Positions 1 to 15,227 are shown, counted from the stretch's first letter. The stretch is DNA of 64,000 nucleotides from Aquilaria yunnanensis (GCA_039654915.1 CM077599.1:15998501-16062500); one strand, 5' to 3'. Made by a program: numbers and translations. Notes: generated by a model from the sequence alone, not told the origin.

Positions 1-3
1 TTT

Positions 4-267
4 ATGAAGAAAAGAAAATAGGGCTGTCATGAATATAATGATGGTGGTTGTGAGAATGTTGGTGAGAATGGTGTCAGCGGAGGAGGACATTGAAATATTC
101 ATTTAAGATGTTGTTTGAGATGGGCTTATGTTCATAAGAGACATGAGGGATAAGATGCAGAGCATTAGTGAGATGACAGTGATTAAAGAGGAGAAACAAC
201 TAAACAAGTAATGAAGAATAGGAAATAGGGTTGTCATGAATACAATGATGGTGGTTGTGAGAATGTT
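4..267. repeat. Dispersed direct repeat, 57 bp x 2
   Basis: Bases 4-60 and 211-267 are near-identical 57-bp copies (ATGAAGAA...GTGAGAATGTT) offset by 207 bp. The DNA between and around them is purine-rich, with many GGTGGTTGTGAGAA-like stretches, and has no credible coding content. It may be the edge of a longer tandem array or of an element cut off by the window start. Confidence 0.6.
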
Positions 268-430
268 AGCAAGGAGGTTGGGCTATAATGGGTGGCGATG
301 AAGGGGCTAAAGAAGGCGCTATGAGTGGTGGTGAGAGACAAAGGAAGAATCATCAAACTACAACTCGACACTAGCTACAGAATGCAGGTACTTCCCTTAG
401 TATTGTAAAAAGAAAAACAGAGTTACAAGT

Positions 431-2894
431 TGTTACCACCTTCACAAAATGGGAAAATTATAGCATAAGGACTTAAACTTATATGCTTTAATTTTCACCA
501 TAGTGTATGAATTGTGAAGTGTAAAGTATTCAATATATACTCCCTTAAGTGACAAAAATAATGATAGCTTGGTCCTTAAGAAAGCATTATTATATTGCCT
601 GATTTTCAAGTAACCTATGGACTAAATTGTAAGGTTACAAAGATTGGGTACTCAATTGCACAAATTTGTAAATATGGCTATGGAAAGGACATGGATGGAA
701 TTATGAAGAAAGGATATGGATGGATTTATGAAGAAAGAACATGGAAGGAATTAAATATATTGTTGGGGACCAAAGTGCTCAAAGAGGTAAAGTTTGCCAT
801 TTATGGCATGATGACAACTAAGGTGCTTAGGTGTCCTAGATTTTTCTAAAGGTGAAAATGACTTTTGACCAAGGTTAGAAGATGCCAAAATATGTCATTT
901 TCTTATCCCAAATGGCTGGCAAAAACATTGACCAAGTGTGGCTTAAAGTTTGCAAAATTTGCAAATATGCCATTACTAAAGATAAATAAGGAAATAAAGC
1001 TAGAAAAATCTTCATTTCATTGGCATCTTTCCTAAATTTCGGTTTCCAGCAGCTAAGAACTCTTCCTTAACCTCTTCCACCATCCACCATAGCCATCTTA
1101 CTGCAAATAATCAAGAGAAAGAAAGAGAAAACAACCGAAGCATCAAGGAAGGCAATAACCCCTAGTTTTTGGGTTTACTAAGGATTTATTGGATTTCCAG
1201 CAAAAGGTAAGGGTTTTATCTGGGTTTCATGGTTGTTTATTATTCAATACAGATGCCCAAACATCCATGAACCTAAGACCCTAAGCTTGGAAGAGAGCCA
1301 AGCGCTTGATGAACCAAGTTTAGGTTAAGGGGGAAATTGCACCAAGGGTTTTAACCCTACAGCTTTGGTGCTCTGTTATGGCAGTGAAATTCAGGGTTTC
1401 TAGAGCCCAAGTTAGTACTAACTAAGACCTAATGACCTCCTAAGACCAGGCAATAGCTTGAGGAGGGTTGCCATAGTGAGTTCTTAATGTTTAATTGAAT
1501 GATTATGGACTAATCCTAATGTGTTATTGCTGCCAGCATTTCATATGTTTGTTGCTGTGTTTGTTTGTGCATTTGGATGTGTATATTTGTGTGTTTGTAC
1601 TGTATTTTTGTGTTTTAGTGTCTTTGGATTTCAGGTATATGGCTGGAGTTTGAAAATTTTATTGATAAGCCCTTACTAAGTTTCATTCAAGAAACTTACC
1701 CCATTTCTGTCCATTTCAGGAGTACCTGAAAGAGAACATTCAGATCAATAGTTTTCGTTTGAATTTCTCTGTGAAATTTCAGGTATATTAACTTCCATAT
1801 GTGTAGTGATAAACTGGAAAGTTTCATGATTTTTGGAGCATAGTAGCTATTTTTAGTAATGGTACTTTCTGCCCTACGCAGCAGCTGGTCCCTTCAAGTT
1901 TCTGGAGTGCTTAGTGCTTTGTGGAGCTCTCCAAGAAGCTTAGTGTACATATTAACTAAGTTATTGGCATGTATGTAGTGCATGAATGCATGTAAATGAA
2001 CTGGGTATGGTGTGTATGTAGTGTGAGAAGGATATATGAATCATTGGAGTGTAGTTTGGAGTGTATGCACAATGCTGTCCACATGGTGTTTATGGGCTGT
2101 TTTGATGGATTTTTTTATGAATAAGGGTTGGAAAGATTCTAAATTCAGGGAAATGGTTTCCCATGTGGATAAGGCATATATGGAACTGCCTATATTGGTT
2201 TTGTATCAGGAAATGAAGTGAATACATTTTAAGAAATTTTGTATGGGCAAAATGGTCATAAGGTGACCAGAATTTTGACTCTGCACATACAATTTAATAT
2301 CTCCCTGTGTAGAATCAATCTTGATATGAAATTGTGACCACATCTAGAAAACATCCAGAGGTTGAATTGAAATTTGGAATTTTTGGATTTAGAGCCCTGT
2401 AGCTAAAGATATGACGTTGTAAAGTTGGCTGATTTACTGTTCATTTGGTCAGAATTTTGTAACCAACTTCAAAAATCCATAACTTGGTCCATAGGTGGGC
2501 TATTGATGTAAAACAAAATTCCTTGGTTTGCTCTAAGTCTCTACTTGATAATGGAGCAAAGAAAACGGGGGGTTATGTGGCTAGAATGATACAGTTTATT
2601 AGCGGAAGTTACAGGTGTGGTGGCTGGTCACTAAAAAACTTTACAAGATTGCTTAATGTGTGGAAGCCAAGACTAAGAATTGTGTTAGTGTTTTTCTTCT
2701 TAGCTGCCATAGTGTGCATAAATGTAAATATGTGTATTATGGTTTGACCAATATACATATATTTGCATAAAGACCAAGAGGGCCACTTGGGTAATATAGT
2801 GAGCATTGTTTTGATGGCCTACAGAACATGCATAGCTCCTGGGAGGTTGACACATTGATATTGTCACCGCATTTAAACTCTCAGAGTGGTAACA
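431..2894 (+). mobile_element. Solo LTR (2464 bp), copy 1
   Basis: The segment begins TGTTACCAC and ends GTGGTAACA, so its ends form a 9-bp inverted repeat with the canonical TG...CA of an LTR. It is flanked by the perfect 5-bp duplication CAAGT (426-430 and 2895-2899), and no internal retrotransposon sequence is present. This is the structure left by recombination between the two LTRs of an integrated element. A nearly identical copy lies at 20581-23045; by eye I counted about 28 differences, roughly 1%. The short open frames inside (595-849, 2036-2221, 2484-2747) are not conserved domains, and the last differs between the copies because of a 1-bp indel in an A run. No internal domain was seen, so the Copia or Gypsy superfamily is unknown. 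Confidence 0.93.
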
Positions 2895-2899
2895 CAAGT

Positions 2900-4445
2900 C
2901 TTCCATGACTGGGTACATATTCTTAATTACTTCAAAATTATTCTTGGCTATGCATGGCCGCTACAATCCCAAATAGTAATAGTTCAAAAATAATAGTTAC
3001 CATAAAAGCATGAACTCTATCCAAAAGTGCAAAAGGTTCAGTTAGCTCTATCCTTAATCTAGCAATATGATTAGTAGTTTAATTTGCCTTTCAAAAAACA
3101 CCATTGAAAGAATAAATTTAGAGTTAGGACATATCACCTACAATCAGATGGAGGTGACTTTAGTTTAAATATACATTGGTGTTGGAAAGCAGCATATGTA
3201 TGGTGTACAACAGTTCAATTCAACTTTCAACTTGATGTTCCTCATTGAAGTAGCTAGCCTCACAACGTCTCTCAATGCCCACAACTCTACTAATATTAGG
3301 TTTGTGGCACCAATGTTTTTAATACAATCAATTACAAAGTAGCCATTATGGTACCTTATTAGGGTTCTTCCCCTAAAAGCATGCAAACCTTCTAAGGTAT
3401 CAATATTTGTTTTAAAACAATCTTAGGGAGGGGTTTTCCAACTTACCACTTTGATGCAAGTCTCCCTTACGTTCGTCTCTCTTCAGTGGCATCAAATAAA
3501 AACACATCTTGTTTAATCAAGTCAATAGTTTTTTTTTTCTATGGATTGAAAAACATTTTGAAAGAAAATTATATTTCTTTTTTAGTAGTTATCTAATGCA
3601 CTTGGTGTACCACCGTACACCTCACTCTCATATTTTATGGAATAGTACATTTGTAAGAATGGAACAACATATTTGTGTGAATGAAACAACACATTTTACT
3701 AAATGAACACCAGTGTACAAAACAACACATTTTCAAGTGCACCTTCAAAGCAACTACACAACTTAAATCTTATGTTTGTGCTCATGTCATTTTCAAGTGC
3801 TAGATAGTATTCTCTAAGTTGCACATCCCTCGGATTGGGTGAACTGGGAGTAACGGAGGTTAAGACACGACTACTTGATTGTCGAAAAAATTGTCCGCCA
3901 TCATTCCTTTGAATATTGCCTCAATATTGCATTAATAAGGTCGCCTACTATGTTCTCCAGCAACATCCCTTTGAATCATCACATTTGCTAGCAGCTTCAT
4001 CAATTTCGGTCTTGAATCTCGGTAAGCTCTAGCAGGAACAGCCTTCTTTGCTAGCAAATTTAGTAGTATTTACGGTCACCAAAGGTCCTTAGCAAGAACT
4101 AGCATCAAAATTCTCCAGTGAAATAATGATGCTCTCTCACCTAATATTTCTCCCTTCTAATTCTTCTTCCCCTATTCTTCCATAGATGTCAATTGCATCA
4201 GAACAGGTCACTGGGGGAGCTGGAGAAGGCGAAGGAACCGTGGGGAGAGGAAGGATGGGATAGGGGCATACACTGAGCTTCTAGTTGTAAACTTGTAAAT
4301 AATCAGAAAATGTAGGTACAATGTTTACATTTTGAGTATTTTATCCTCAGCTTTTCTTCTTTTTCCTAAGATTCCACAACACAAAAGGGAAGACCAGATT
4401 AAAAGGGATCGCAAAGACATTGGAGGAGATAATACTGGTGCATAC
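2900..4445. other. Unassigned intergenic DNA
   Basis: No host gene is recognisable. An AT-rich stretch at 3590-3730 repeats the words AACAACACATTTT and AACAACATATTT several times. The section 3790-4260 has somewhat higher GC and includes CT-rich and GA-rich blocks near 4140-4260. The open frames here (for example 3165-3386 on minus, 3509-3706 on plus) have no recognisable protein features. Confidence 0.5.
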
Positions 4446-4455
4446 ATATTTAATT

Positions 4456-5030
4456 GGCCTAAAACCCCTTTCGCCCCCTAAACTTTATCAACTCGAACCT
4501 TTTGCCCCTTGAATTTTGACTTAGGTTCACTCACATCTCAAACTTTGGAGATTGATACCTTTTACCCCTCAACTCACTTAAATGGTTGTTTAGGTTATAT
4601 GAAGACCAAAAAGAAAATAAAAAGGAAGATGAAACACTAACTAGTCATTTTTCCTACACAAACTTCTAGCTCTATGAAATAAATTGGATACTAGAATTAA
4701 ATGAATCATATTTCAGCACAGAATGTAGGTTGAATTATGTAAATTATACAAGGCTGGTGGTTCCTTAAATTACTTGAATTGAGAAAATTGAAACAGATAA
4801 TCGTAATAATGTAAAAGTTTGAGTCAAATGGTTAGTTAGCTTAGTTCTTTATCTTCCGTTTTATCTCTACTTCGGTCATCATATAATTTAAACAATCGTT
4901 TAAGTGGGTTAATGTGGCAAAAGGTAACAATTTCTAAAGTTTAATAGGTGATGTGAACCTGAGTCAAAATTTAGGGAGTAAATTAAAGATCCAAGTTAGC
5001 AAAATTTAGGGGATGAAAGGGTCTTTGGCC
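4456..5030. mobile_element. Mutator-type MITE, about 575 bp
   Basis: Both ends are inverted copies of one another over roughly 170 bp. The left arm reads GGCCTAAAACCCCTTTCGCC and the right arm, reverse complemented, reads GGCCAAAGACCCTTTCATCC. The element is flanked by a 9-bp direct repeat, ATATTTAAT, at 4446-4454 and 5031-5039, with one extra T on the left. A 9-bp duplication plus long inverted arms is the Mutator signature. It has no coding capacity. Its arms are of the same general GGCCAAA...CCCTAAACTTT style as the large MULE at 32669-38630, but too diverged to call the same family by eye. Confidence 0.8.
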
Positions 5031-5039
5031 ATATTTAAT

Positions 5040-6603
5040 CCAACCTAATTCCAACTCACCTCCCTCCTAAGGAACATAATTGAATACCAAAAAACCTGTA
5101 CATAAAGCTTTTTACGCCAATGACAACGGATGCTATTACATAACAAACAAGATTGATACCTCTGTTAGTGTACGTAGCTAAGACAAACCTGGTCGGCAAA
5201 CTTTCATGCCATATAAAACGGTTATTAATCTTCGGTGAAGTGTCCATTTTCCGTATCCCAATCCCAATCCTGGCTAATGGCTATCCATCCAAAAGTCAGA
5301 GCTTTTCCGTTAACCTTGAGAAAAGGTGTTTTAAATGGTTTTAGTTCTCAATTCGAACAGTAGAGCCTATGATTCCCGGAATCAGTTGTATTAGATTAAT
5401 AAAGAATTTTACAAATATGAATCGTACAACAAATTCAATACTTCCTTGTTTATAAATTTATCAGTGTTAATAAAAGGACAAAAAATCCGGTGAAGAATTG
5501 ATTGAGAGTAGGCCCTAAGCAAGTTCTATGATGCACATAAGATTGCTTGCATCTCAAACTCAGACGGCTACCTACTCTTTGAGTGGAACATGTTAATTTA
5601 TAAACTTTTCTTAATTTTACCAAATTCATATGTGCATAATTTACTTCAACAAATATGACGTTAATTATTGGTCATTTGATAAATAAAAAAAATTGCCAAT
5701 ACATGCCTTTCGTATTTTCCTTGCGGAAGTAGAACAACTGAGCAAGTATTCGTACTTCTGGCGCTTAATTTAGTTGAATTGAAATGGCAGAAGCTAGCTA
5801 GGCCAGAAAGTAGAAACATGTTGTTCTGTCTGTACCGGCTAGCTTGTCTTCCAATCAAATTTCTATTTATAGTGGATCACAATGAAGTTGGATTTATTGG
5901 ATCTATTGACTAACGATCGATTCATCCGTCGTCCATGAGCATATTTTACATGAAGAACAAAATAAACAGAAAAGCTTTAATTTAATTTGTCCCTTTAAAA
6001 CTTTATAATAATATAATGGAGAATCTTAATTAGAACGACCACATTAATAAAAATAATTAGTCAAGACTTGAACACCAATTGCAAATTGCAGTTGTTTAAT
6101 TAAAGAACAATTATGCGCCCGTCCAAGAGAAAGATCAGGAAGAAGAATTATGCGTGTATTAATTAGCTGCAGCCTATTGGGGAAATTGGCAAACCTTCTG
6201 AAAGAATTTAGGGGAGCCAAATTCAAGTAACTACTTTGGATGGAGATTAAGTAGTTAATTAATTAAATTCGACTGGGTACTTAAATACGTGGGAGGAGCA
6301 GAATCTAATACTACTAAAATTGTTTGCCACGAAAACTGGGTGTGCGTTGGGGGCGGCGATGAATAAAGTTCCCTGAGTTTGAAGTAACAGCCTAACCGGA
6401 TCGGACCTACACCACCTCAGCACAATTAAATGAAACCCAACTAGAAACAGACATGAAACGAAACTACAACAACACAAAAACTCTAGACTCTTCCACTCCA
6501 GCAGCTCAGGTGAGGTGACCAGGTGAGGTTAAATCAACACTCAAACACAGAGCCAGCCAGCCAGCCCCAGATATTGCAGCAACAGAACATACTAGCTTAG
6601 AAG
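5040..6603. other. Intergenic DNA upstream of the TLC gene
   Basis: No gene was recognised. The last 150 bp or so before the ATG at 6604 (about 6450-6603) are richer in C and contain short CAGC and CCAGC repeats near 6550-6566, consistent with a promoter or 5' untranslated region. No definite TATA box was assigned. Confidence 0.45.
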
Positions 6604-9215
6604 ATGGAAGACGACGTCTTCAAGTTGGTGGTTTTGGGAGTTGTTTCGTGGTCGGCACTTTTCCTTCTGGTCAGAGTAACCTTCTCCAGTCGCTCCTTCG
6701 ACTTCTGCAACCGCATCGTCTCCACCGTCCACGCCACCTTCGCCGTCATTTTAGCAGCCCTCTCCGTCGACGAATGGCGCTGCCCCGTCTGTCCCCTTGC
6801 TGCATCCTCCTCTCTTAAGCAGGTACGTGAACTACACCTGCCGTACGGTAGTATGCCCTACCATGTCGTGCCCCGTTTGGATCCTAAACACAAGGAACAA
6901 ACAAAACTTGTTGAGTAGCGGTCTGTTGTAATATGATTGGAGCAGAGGCAGGTTTTGGGGGTGACCATCTCGTATCTGATATATGACTTGGTTTGCTGCC
7001 ATTTGGGCGACCGAGTTACTCTTGACAATACTGTTCATCACTTGGTCAGCATCATTGGTCTTGGGGCAGGGATCCTCTACCAAAAGGTATATATATATAT
7101 ATATATATATATGCTTTAACTTCTTTAGTTTCTGTTTTTATAATATATCTACACACACAGACAACGGAGTTTTTCTAATATGGATAATATATATACGTAC
7201 ATGGTATTGAAATTTCTTTGGCTTTTATGTTGGCTGTGGGTGTAGTGTGGATCGGAGCAGATTGCAGCTCTGTTCATAACAGAGATTTCAAGCCCTTTCC
7301 TCCACTTGAGAGAACTGCTTAAAGAGCTGGGCTTTAAAGACACTGACCTTAATCTAGCAGCGGATGTGAGTTTCTCCTGTTCCTGACTTTAGTTCTGACT
7401 TGCTTCAGAGTTGTTTAGCACATACCAATTAATTAAAACTGATATCCAACTAAGATTGGCCGGCTTAGAAGATGTTGGACGATGAATGACACCTGCAACC
7501 AAAGACAAGGCTAGGGGTCCCAAAGCTGTGTATCCTAGGAAATCCCTCAATTGCTCAAGTCAGACTAGGACCAAAATAAAGTCTTTTAGGGAATTTTTGG
7601 GAGTCATGTAAACATGCCTAGGGTTGTCCACGAGTTCCTCTTGTCTGTGCCTTGTTAGCTAAGGCAAAACTTTCTCTTCAGTCCAACTTGTGATCCCGTG
7701 AGTAGCTAGGAGATTTTGTTTCCTATTTGACCTCATAACTTTAAATGCGGTAGTGGGCATATCTCCAATAAACCTAAAAGCTCAACTTAAATGAGCATGC
7801 ATTAGGGGCATGAGCCCAATATGCTGTGAACAGGCTCCCTCCCTTCAATAAAATGTTAATGGAGGGAAACAATTGCATTACATTTCGAAGTCTTAGATGC
7901 AAGTGGTGTTTTTCTGATTTAAGGCATGGGACTAGTGGCTATTCGAGAATGGTTGGGAGACCTTGTTTTGAGAGAGAGGCTTTTAAGAGCCTATTTTGGT
8001 TACTTATTGAACTTTTCACATCCTTCACTTTTGTTCTTCAACTCCTAGAAAATAGTTATCCTTTTCATTCGTCGTTGACACCATCATGTTTGGGCTACTT
8101 TTCTAACAGTTTCCTTCGGCAATCAACGTCAAAAAAAGGTATGAAGGCCTTCCTTCATAGTGGCCTTTTGTTTTTAATTTCATCCTACGAGTTGGCAATT
8201 GGCTCCCTTGGCTGCCCCCAGGGTTGCCTTCCCCCTCTAGTTTCTTACTTTATCTGGTGTGCTCATAGATGTCGAATATCAAGAGAAGGCGATAGCTGGA
8301 ATGTGAAGGAGATTAAGGCCCTCAACTTTAGGGAGTAATTCAAATCTCCGGATCTTCAACAACCTCCCGAAATAAACCTGCATTCATCTTCCTTAATAGA
8401 CACTTATTTTTTGACGAAGGCCATTTCTTGTTTTTTTGGTTTAAGACCCGACTTCTTCGAGTCTAACTTGGCCTCTGCATTCGTTTCCACCCCTAGAAGT
8501 CAGAAGGAGTAGAAAGAAAAGTTCTTCATGCCCTCTGACCCTAGTCGGGACTTGCCTGTAAGTGGACAGACAATCATGTCCATGAGAGGATCCCCTGGGC
8601 AATGTCTGAAGCTTTTGAGGCCACCAGTGTGTGTCCGCATATATATCTCCGGGCCCAAGTTCATTAGAGCCGAAAGCTACAACACAGACCTAAAATCAGA
8701 AAGAAATAGAACTAGGACAAGAAAAACCTCACAAACATATATATGCCAGTAGAATTTTCTATAGCTTACCGATCTGGGGTCATGTGATAAGAGTTGCTTT
8801 TATTGTATCCAATTACGTCCAATATGTTTAATCCTCGATGAGTTTTTAAGCATCTAAAATTGCTTCGGGGCAGATTATGTTCGCCGCAACATTCTCATTG
8901 GCCAGAATGATCGGTGGGCCTTATCTCACTTACGCGACTCTTTCTGCAGATAATCCCCTCCTTATTAAGGTAGTATGATTGTTGATTACTTGTGGTTTAA
9001 ATTATGATCACTTCATTTACTACTTGCTAATTATTGCATCTTAATTTCTATGGGTACAACCACACAACAAGGCTATGGCGGTGGGCCTACAGCTGGTTAG
9101 TGCCTTCTGGTTCTACAAAATCGTGAGGATGGTGAAGTACAAACTTACCAAGAGGACCGCTCCTTTTCCCCACACGAGTGTCTCGTACCCCGCCACCAGA
9201 AAGAAATTCGATTGA
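6604..9215 (+). CDS. TLC (TRAM-LAG1-CLN8) domain membrane protein
   Basis: Five exons give a 239-residue protein: 6604-6822, 6946-7086, 7246-7365, 8874-8969 and 9072-9215 (TGA). All introns are GT-AG and all junctions fall between codons. The protein has a hydrophobic N-terminal segment (residues 8-26, VVLGVVSWSALFLLVRV), then the TLC core with YLIYDLVCC and the HHLVSIIGLGAG block around residues 104-115. A TEISSPFLHLRELLKELG stretch and a basic C-terminal tail (MVKYKLTKRT) follow. The pattern matches the plant TLC family of multi-pass endomembrane proteins proposed to act in lipid sensing or transport; the substrate cannot be read from sequence. Intron 3 is unusually long (1508 bp) and holds unassigned, possibly transposon-derived sequence. 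The exon 2 acceptor has three in-phase options (start 6943, 6946 or 6952). RPT4 is convergent downstream. Confidence 0.9.
7088..7112. repeat. (TA)n microsatellite
   Basis: About 12 TA units start two bases after the donor site of intron 2 of the TLC gene, so they lie at the extreme 5' end of that intron. Confidence 0.9.
7366..8873. other. Long intron 3 of the TLC gene with foreign-looking insert
   Basis: The other introns of this gene are 102-159 bp, whereas this one is 1508 bp. It includes a 170-codon open frame (7826-8338, +) of higher GC than its surroundings, and CT-rich and AG-rich blocks up to about 8750. The frame contains STSKKG and other motifs faintly reminiscent of Gypsy-associated reading frames, but I cannot assign it. 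No clear LTRs, inverted repeats or target duplication were found, so this is an inferred old insertion rather than a defined element. Confidence 0.4.
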
Positions 9216-10166
9216 ATTAGGTCCGAGTTACCACTACATTCTATTGCATCTTAACGAAAAATACACTACTTAGGAAGTCTGCTTCGCAATGGAACTGTAG
9301 AACATATTGGGGCCAAAGTACTTGCCAATTATCCACTGTATTCATTTGATATCCCGGAATAATTACTCTTTAATGTACCTTACGTTGTTCAATAAAATGA
9401 CAAGACGGCAAACCTAGAATTCGACTTGTGTGTTTGAGAGAGCGTCTGTTGAAGCCGAACGAGCAGACAGCCCTAGCAAATATGCAAAGGCTTCCACACT
9501 TGTCTACAGATCTGGGAAGCTATTTTCATCTCAGACCGAAACCACACATACACAAAACGGTGCCGAACCATTCTTCACCTGAGCTGGCTTTCGCACTCCT
9601 GTTATTCGCGGGCCTGATGAGCACCTTTCATAGCAAAGATGTCCAATCTGCAAAATGGTAATTACAGACACACTCATACAACATGTTCTCTCGGTAACCG
9701 TTGAGGAAACAACAACCCACAGGAAGAAGGGCACCCTTCTATTTAATCTACCACTCAATTCCATCCAGCATCAGTACAGCACGGTGTAATCTGTCACTGC
9801 CGAACTATAGTGAATAAAGAGTGACTAGTGCTAATTAACTTTCAACAGTTGATTCACACTATAAACTCCAGCTTCAGGCCACCAACTCTACCACAGTTAG
9901 AATCAAGGTGTAGTATGATGATGAGAAGTGACAGAAGAATAATTCCTTAATCTTATAACAACCATAAGATGAATGCATGATACAGTAAAACGTTGTATAC
10001 TGAGAGCTTTAAACGTTGAAACACAAACAATTCTCCTCGACATCCAAAGAAAAGCGAACAGCATAAGAGCATATGAGTGAAACTCACGAACGCCCTCCAA
10101 TTTTCTAGCAGCCCAAAACAAGTGCTCTTCTTGCATTCAGCAGCACCTAATCGGTCCATAAGTTCT
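9216..10166. other. Spacer between convergent TLC and RPT4 genes
   Basis: These 951 bp separate the two stop codons. They should contain both 3' untranslated regions. AATAAA-like words occur at about 9390 on the plus strand. No gene or repeat was recognised; the open frames at 9428-9661 (+) and 9903-10225 (-) show no domain. Confidence 0.5.
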
Positions 10167-12950
<2,784 letters not shown>

Positions 12951-13077
12951 CGCTGATCACTGTTGGCTAATGAAGATCGGAACTGTTGGACTGTGAGATT
13001 CTGGTCAAGTTCCGATGTAATTTGAGAGAGAACGTAACCCCTTCCTAAAGCTAAGATGCACGATTTTGTATCTTTAA
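12951..13077. promoter_or_regulatory. Short RPT4 upstream region bounded by a MITE
   Basis: Only 127 bp separate the RPT4 start codon from the MITE at 13078. This must hold the 5' untranslated region and probably part of the promoter, so promoter elements may extend into or across the MITE. No TATA box was confidently located. Confidence 0.4.
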
Positions 13078-13680
13078 GGCAGAAATATCAAATTTGCCAC
13101 TAATGTTTTGAGTATGGAGCGGATATGCCACTATAAGTTTTTTTTACCCAATCTCAAATTAATATTTTAAAATAGGCCGAATATGCCACTGCTGGTAAGA
13201 AAAATAACTGAAATGGTAAAAAATAGTAAATTTTGAAATTTTGGGGTTATTATGCATCTTTCAAAAAAAATATTATGACCTTTGAGATTTTTTCCAAAAA
13301 AGGGTATGATCTCTGCTATCAGCTCTTCAGTTCTATTATTGTCTCCATCACTAGTGCTCCAACCCCATTGCTGTCTTCCTTTTGTCTCTACTGTTTAATC
13401 ATCTTGTCAGCATTCCTGAGAGAGAGAGATGGAGAGTTTAATTAAAAAAAGTCTTTGAAGTTTGTTAAAACTTGCATTATCACCCTAAAATTTCAAAACT
13501 TATCATTTTTAATATTTTTCATTAAATTTTTAATGGCCAGTGGCATATCGACTCTTAATTTAAAACTTCAGTGGCATATCTAGCTCATTTTTAAATATTA
13601 GTGGGAGATTGGGAAAAAAAACTTTAATGGTATATCTGCTCCCAATCTAAAACTTTAGTGGTAAATTTAATATTTTTGCC
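13078..13680. mobile_element. Mutator-type MITE, 603 bp
   Basis: The left end, GGCAGAAATATCAAATTTGC, matches the reverse complement of the right end, GGCAAAAATATTAAATTTAC. The similarity extends about 110 bp inward, with the repeated word ATATGCCACT. The flanks TATCTTTAA (13069-13077) and AATTTTTAA (13681-13689) agree at seven of nine positions, consistent with an old 9-bp duplication. The central part has no coding capacity. It sits immediately upstream of RPT4. Confidence 0.75.
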
Positions 13681-13689
13681 AATTTTTAA

Positions 13690-14288
13690 AGAGAACATCA
13701 CATCGCCACTAAACTAGACATTGGTAAAAGACTTGACTTGGGCCTCTTACAAGTGAGCCCAACATGGATGCTCGCCTTTTCCCCTAAGGTCCATTACCAC
13801 CCCTAGGAGTCGTTAGACTACGCTACACAAAAAATCTTAACCTGGGCCATCTTCAAACTAGCTTAATATCCTCTCTACCATAGAAAGATATGCCTTTGAG
13901 ATCATTTCTAAAGTAGCAACGTTGGTGGGAAGGTTGGGAGTAGGGAACTAGGGATTACTTCAACATCTAGCCATGTTTTCGTTTGCCAAGGCCATGGCCA
14001 ACAAGTAACAGATCTTTTGCTTTCTACTAGTGTCAAAATGTGGTAGCCAAAGGCTAGGTCACTTTGTCTACAGCGGACACTAGGGATAAGGGCTTATTCG
14101 TATTTAATTTGCCATGCCCAAAACTACAAGATGTCAGTTGCCAAGGCAGGCCAATAGATTCTTCTTTAAGTTCTCTTTGACCATGTTTCAAGAGGAGCTT
14201 GTTCATGACAATGCTAACGAACACTCTTATTTATCAACTATTAGTACAAACCACTAGATGTACACGCTTATGATCAAGAGCAAAGTAT
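13690..14288. other. Unassigned intergenic DNA
   Basis: There is no recognisable gene or element. Base composition is close to 45% GC, above the neighbouring AT-rich DNA, so an old transposon fragment is possible, but nothing supports a family call. Confidence 0.4.
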
Positions 14289-14311
14289 ATGTATGTATGT
14301 ATGTATGTATG
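14289..14311. repeat. (GTAT)n microsatellite at Gypsy insertion site
   Basis: About five GTAT units precede the Gypsy element. The last five bases, GTATG, are its target duplication, repeated at 24383-24387, where GTATGTATG continues briefly. The element therefore inserted within or at the edge of a tetranucleotide run. Confidence 0.85.
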
Positions 14312-15225
14312 TGATAGCCAAAATGCTATCGCCCTGAACACCTAAGGACCTCGGAAAAGAGGGAGCCAAATGCCTGAGGCACGTGACCTCGGCAACCCGC
14401 CAATACCAACCTCGGGAAACTACTGCATCACCTCCATCGGGAGGGCGACCAAGTCAGCTTCGAGGAGAAGTGCCAGCCACCTTCTGCAGGTGAAAGTCCC
14501 CCAAAGGGCTAACTTCGGGGCCAGGGATGCCCTGAGGTACCACTGCGACTCCGGGAAAAGGTCCCTCACTCCGAAGTGAGACATCAACCAATAGGACCTC
14601 GGAGGTATGGCAGGAGCCATTAAGGAGCCTCTGACATTACGCCCGTACACCCTACATGCCGTCTTTGCAGGCACTCTAACGCATCACCACTGCCTACGTC
14701 CTGTCATGAAGGGCTATGATTATCGCAGCTCGTGGCTCGAGGAGCCTGCAGGCGGCTAGGGGCCCCCTACGCCCAGAAGTACGGATGGTGTTCATCCATA
14801 CACGTGCTGCAATCTGAAGGGCTCACCCCTCCTATTTATACCAGAGGAATGGTCGCAGGAAGAGGGGCTCTTTCTCTCTCTCCTCTCTTCGCTCGGGTAC
14901 TTGCTACTCTTTCTCTTTCCACCCATCCCAAAGCACTGACTTGGGCGTTGGAGGCTCCTCCCCGGAAAATCACTCCGGGGACCTCCTCACCCCTGGTTTT
15001 CTGAGTGTTTCAGGCGAGTCCTCCTGGGGAGTCCCCTTTCCGGATCTCTCTCCCGTGCCGGAAGTCCTTCTCGGCCTCATCGTGCCTCCTACACGAAGAT
15101 GTTGCCGGCCATCGCAGGTAATCTACACAGGGCACCTTCTTTCAAGGCTCGCCTACACCTCCGGAAGCCCCTACCGCGTTCTCCACAGCACACAGTGGAG
15201 ATACTGGTGGCCCTCATCGCCATCA
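14312..15225 (+). repeat. 5' LTR of the Gypsy element (914 bp)
   Basis: It begins TGATAGCCAAAATGCTATCG and ends CATCGCCATCA. It is clearly more diverged from its partner at 23466-24382 than the two solo LTRs are from each other, with many scattered substitutions, so this insertion is the older event. Confidence 0.93.
14833..14841 (+). promoter_or_regulatory. Probable TATA box of the 5' LTR
   Basis: TATTTATAC lies in a GC-rich LTR context and is conserved in the 3' LTR at 23987-23995. A CT-rich stretch follows (14868-14886), typical of LTR promoters. The call is inferred from sequence and conservation only. Confidence 0.6.
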
Positions 15226-15227
15226 TC

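Noticed and set aside
595..849. 84-codon frame repeated at 20745-20999 as a conserved small gene
   Set aside because: Both copies lie in solo LTRs; the conservation reflects recent common origin of the repeat, and the sequence has no protein features.
7826..8338. 170-codon open frame as a separate gene
   Set aside because: It lies in an intron, lacks a recognisable domain, and its composition suggests an old insert; kept only as an intron note.
14281..14311. GTAT tandem run as part of the Gypsy LTR
   Set aside because: The LTR starts at the TG after it, and the 3' side shows only the 5-bp GTATG duplication plus a short continuation of host repeat.
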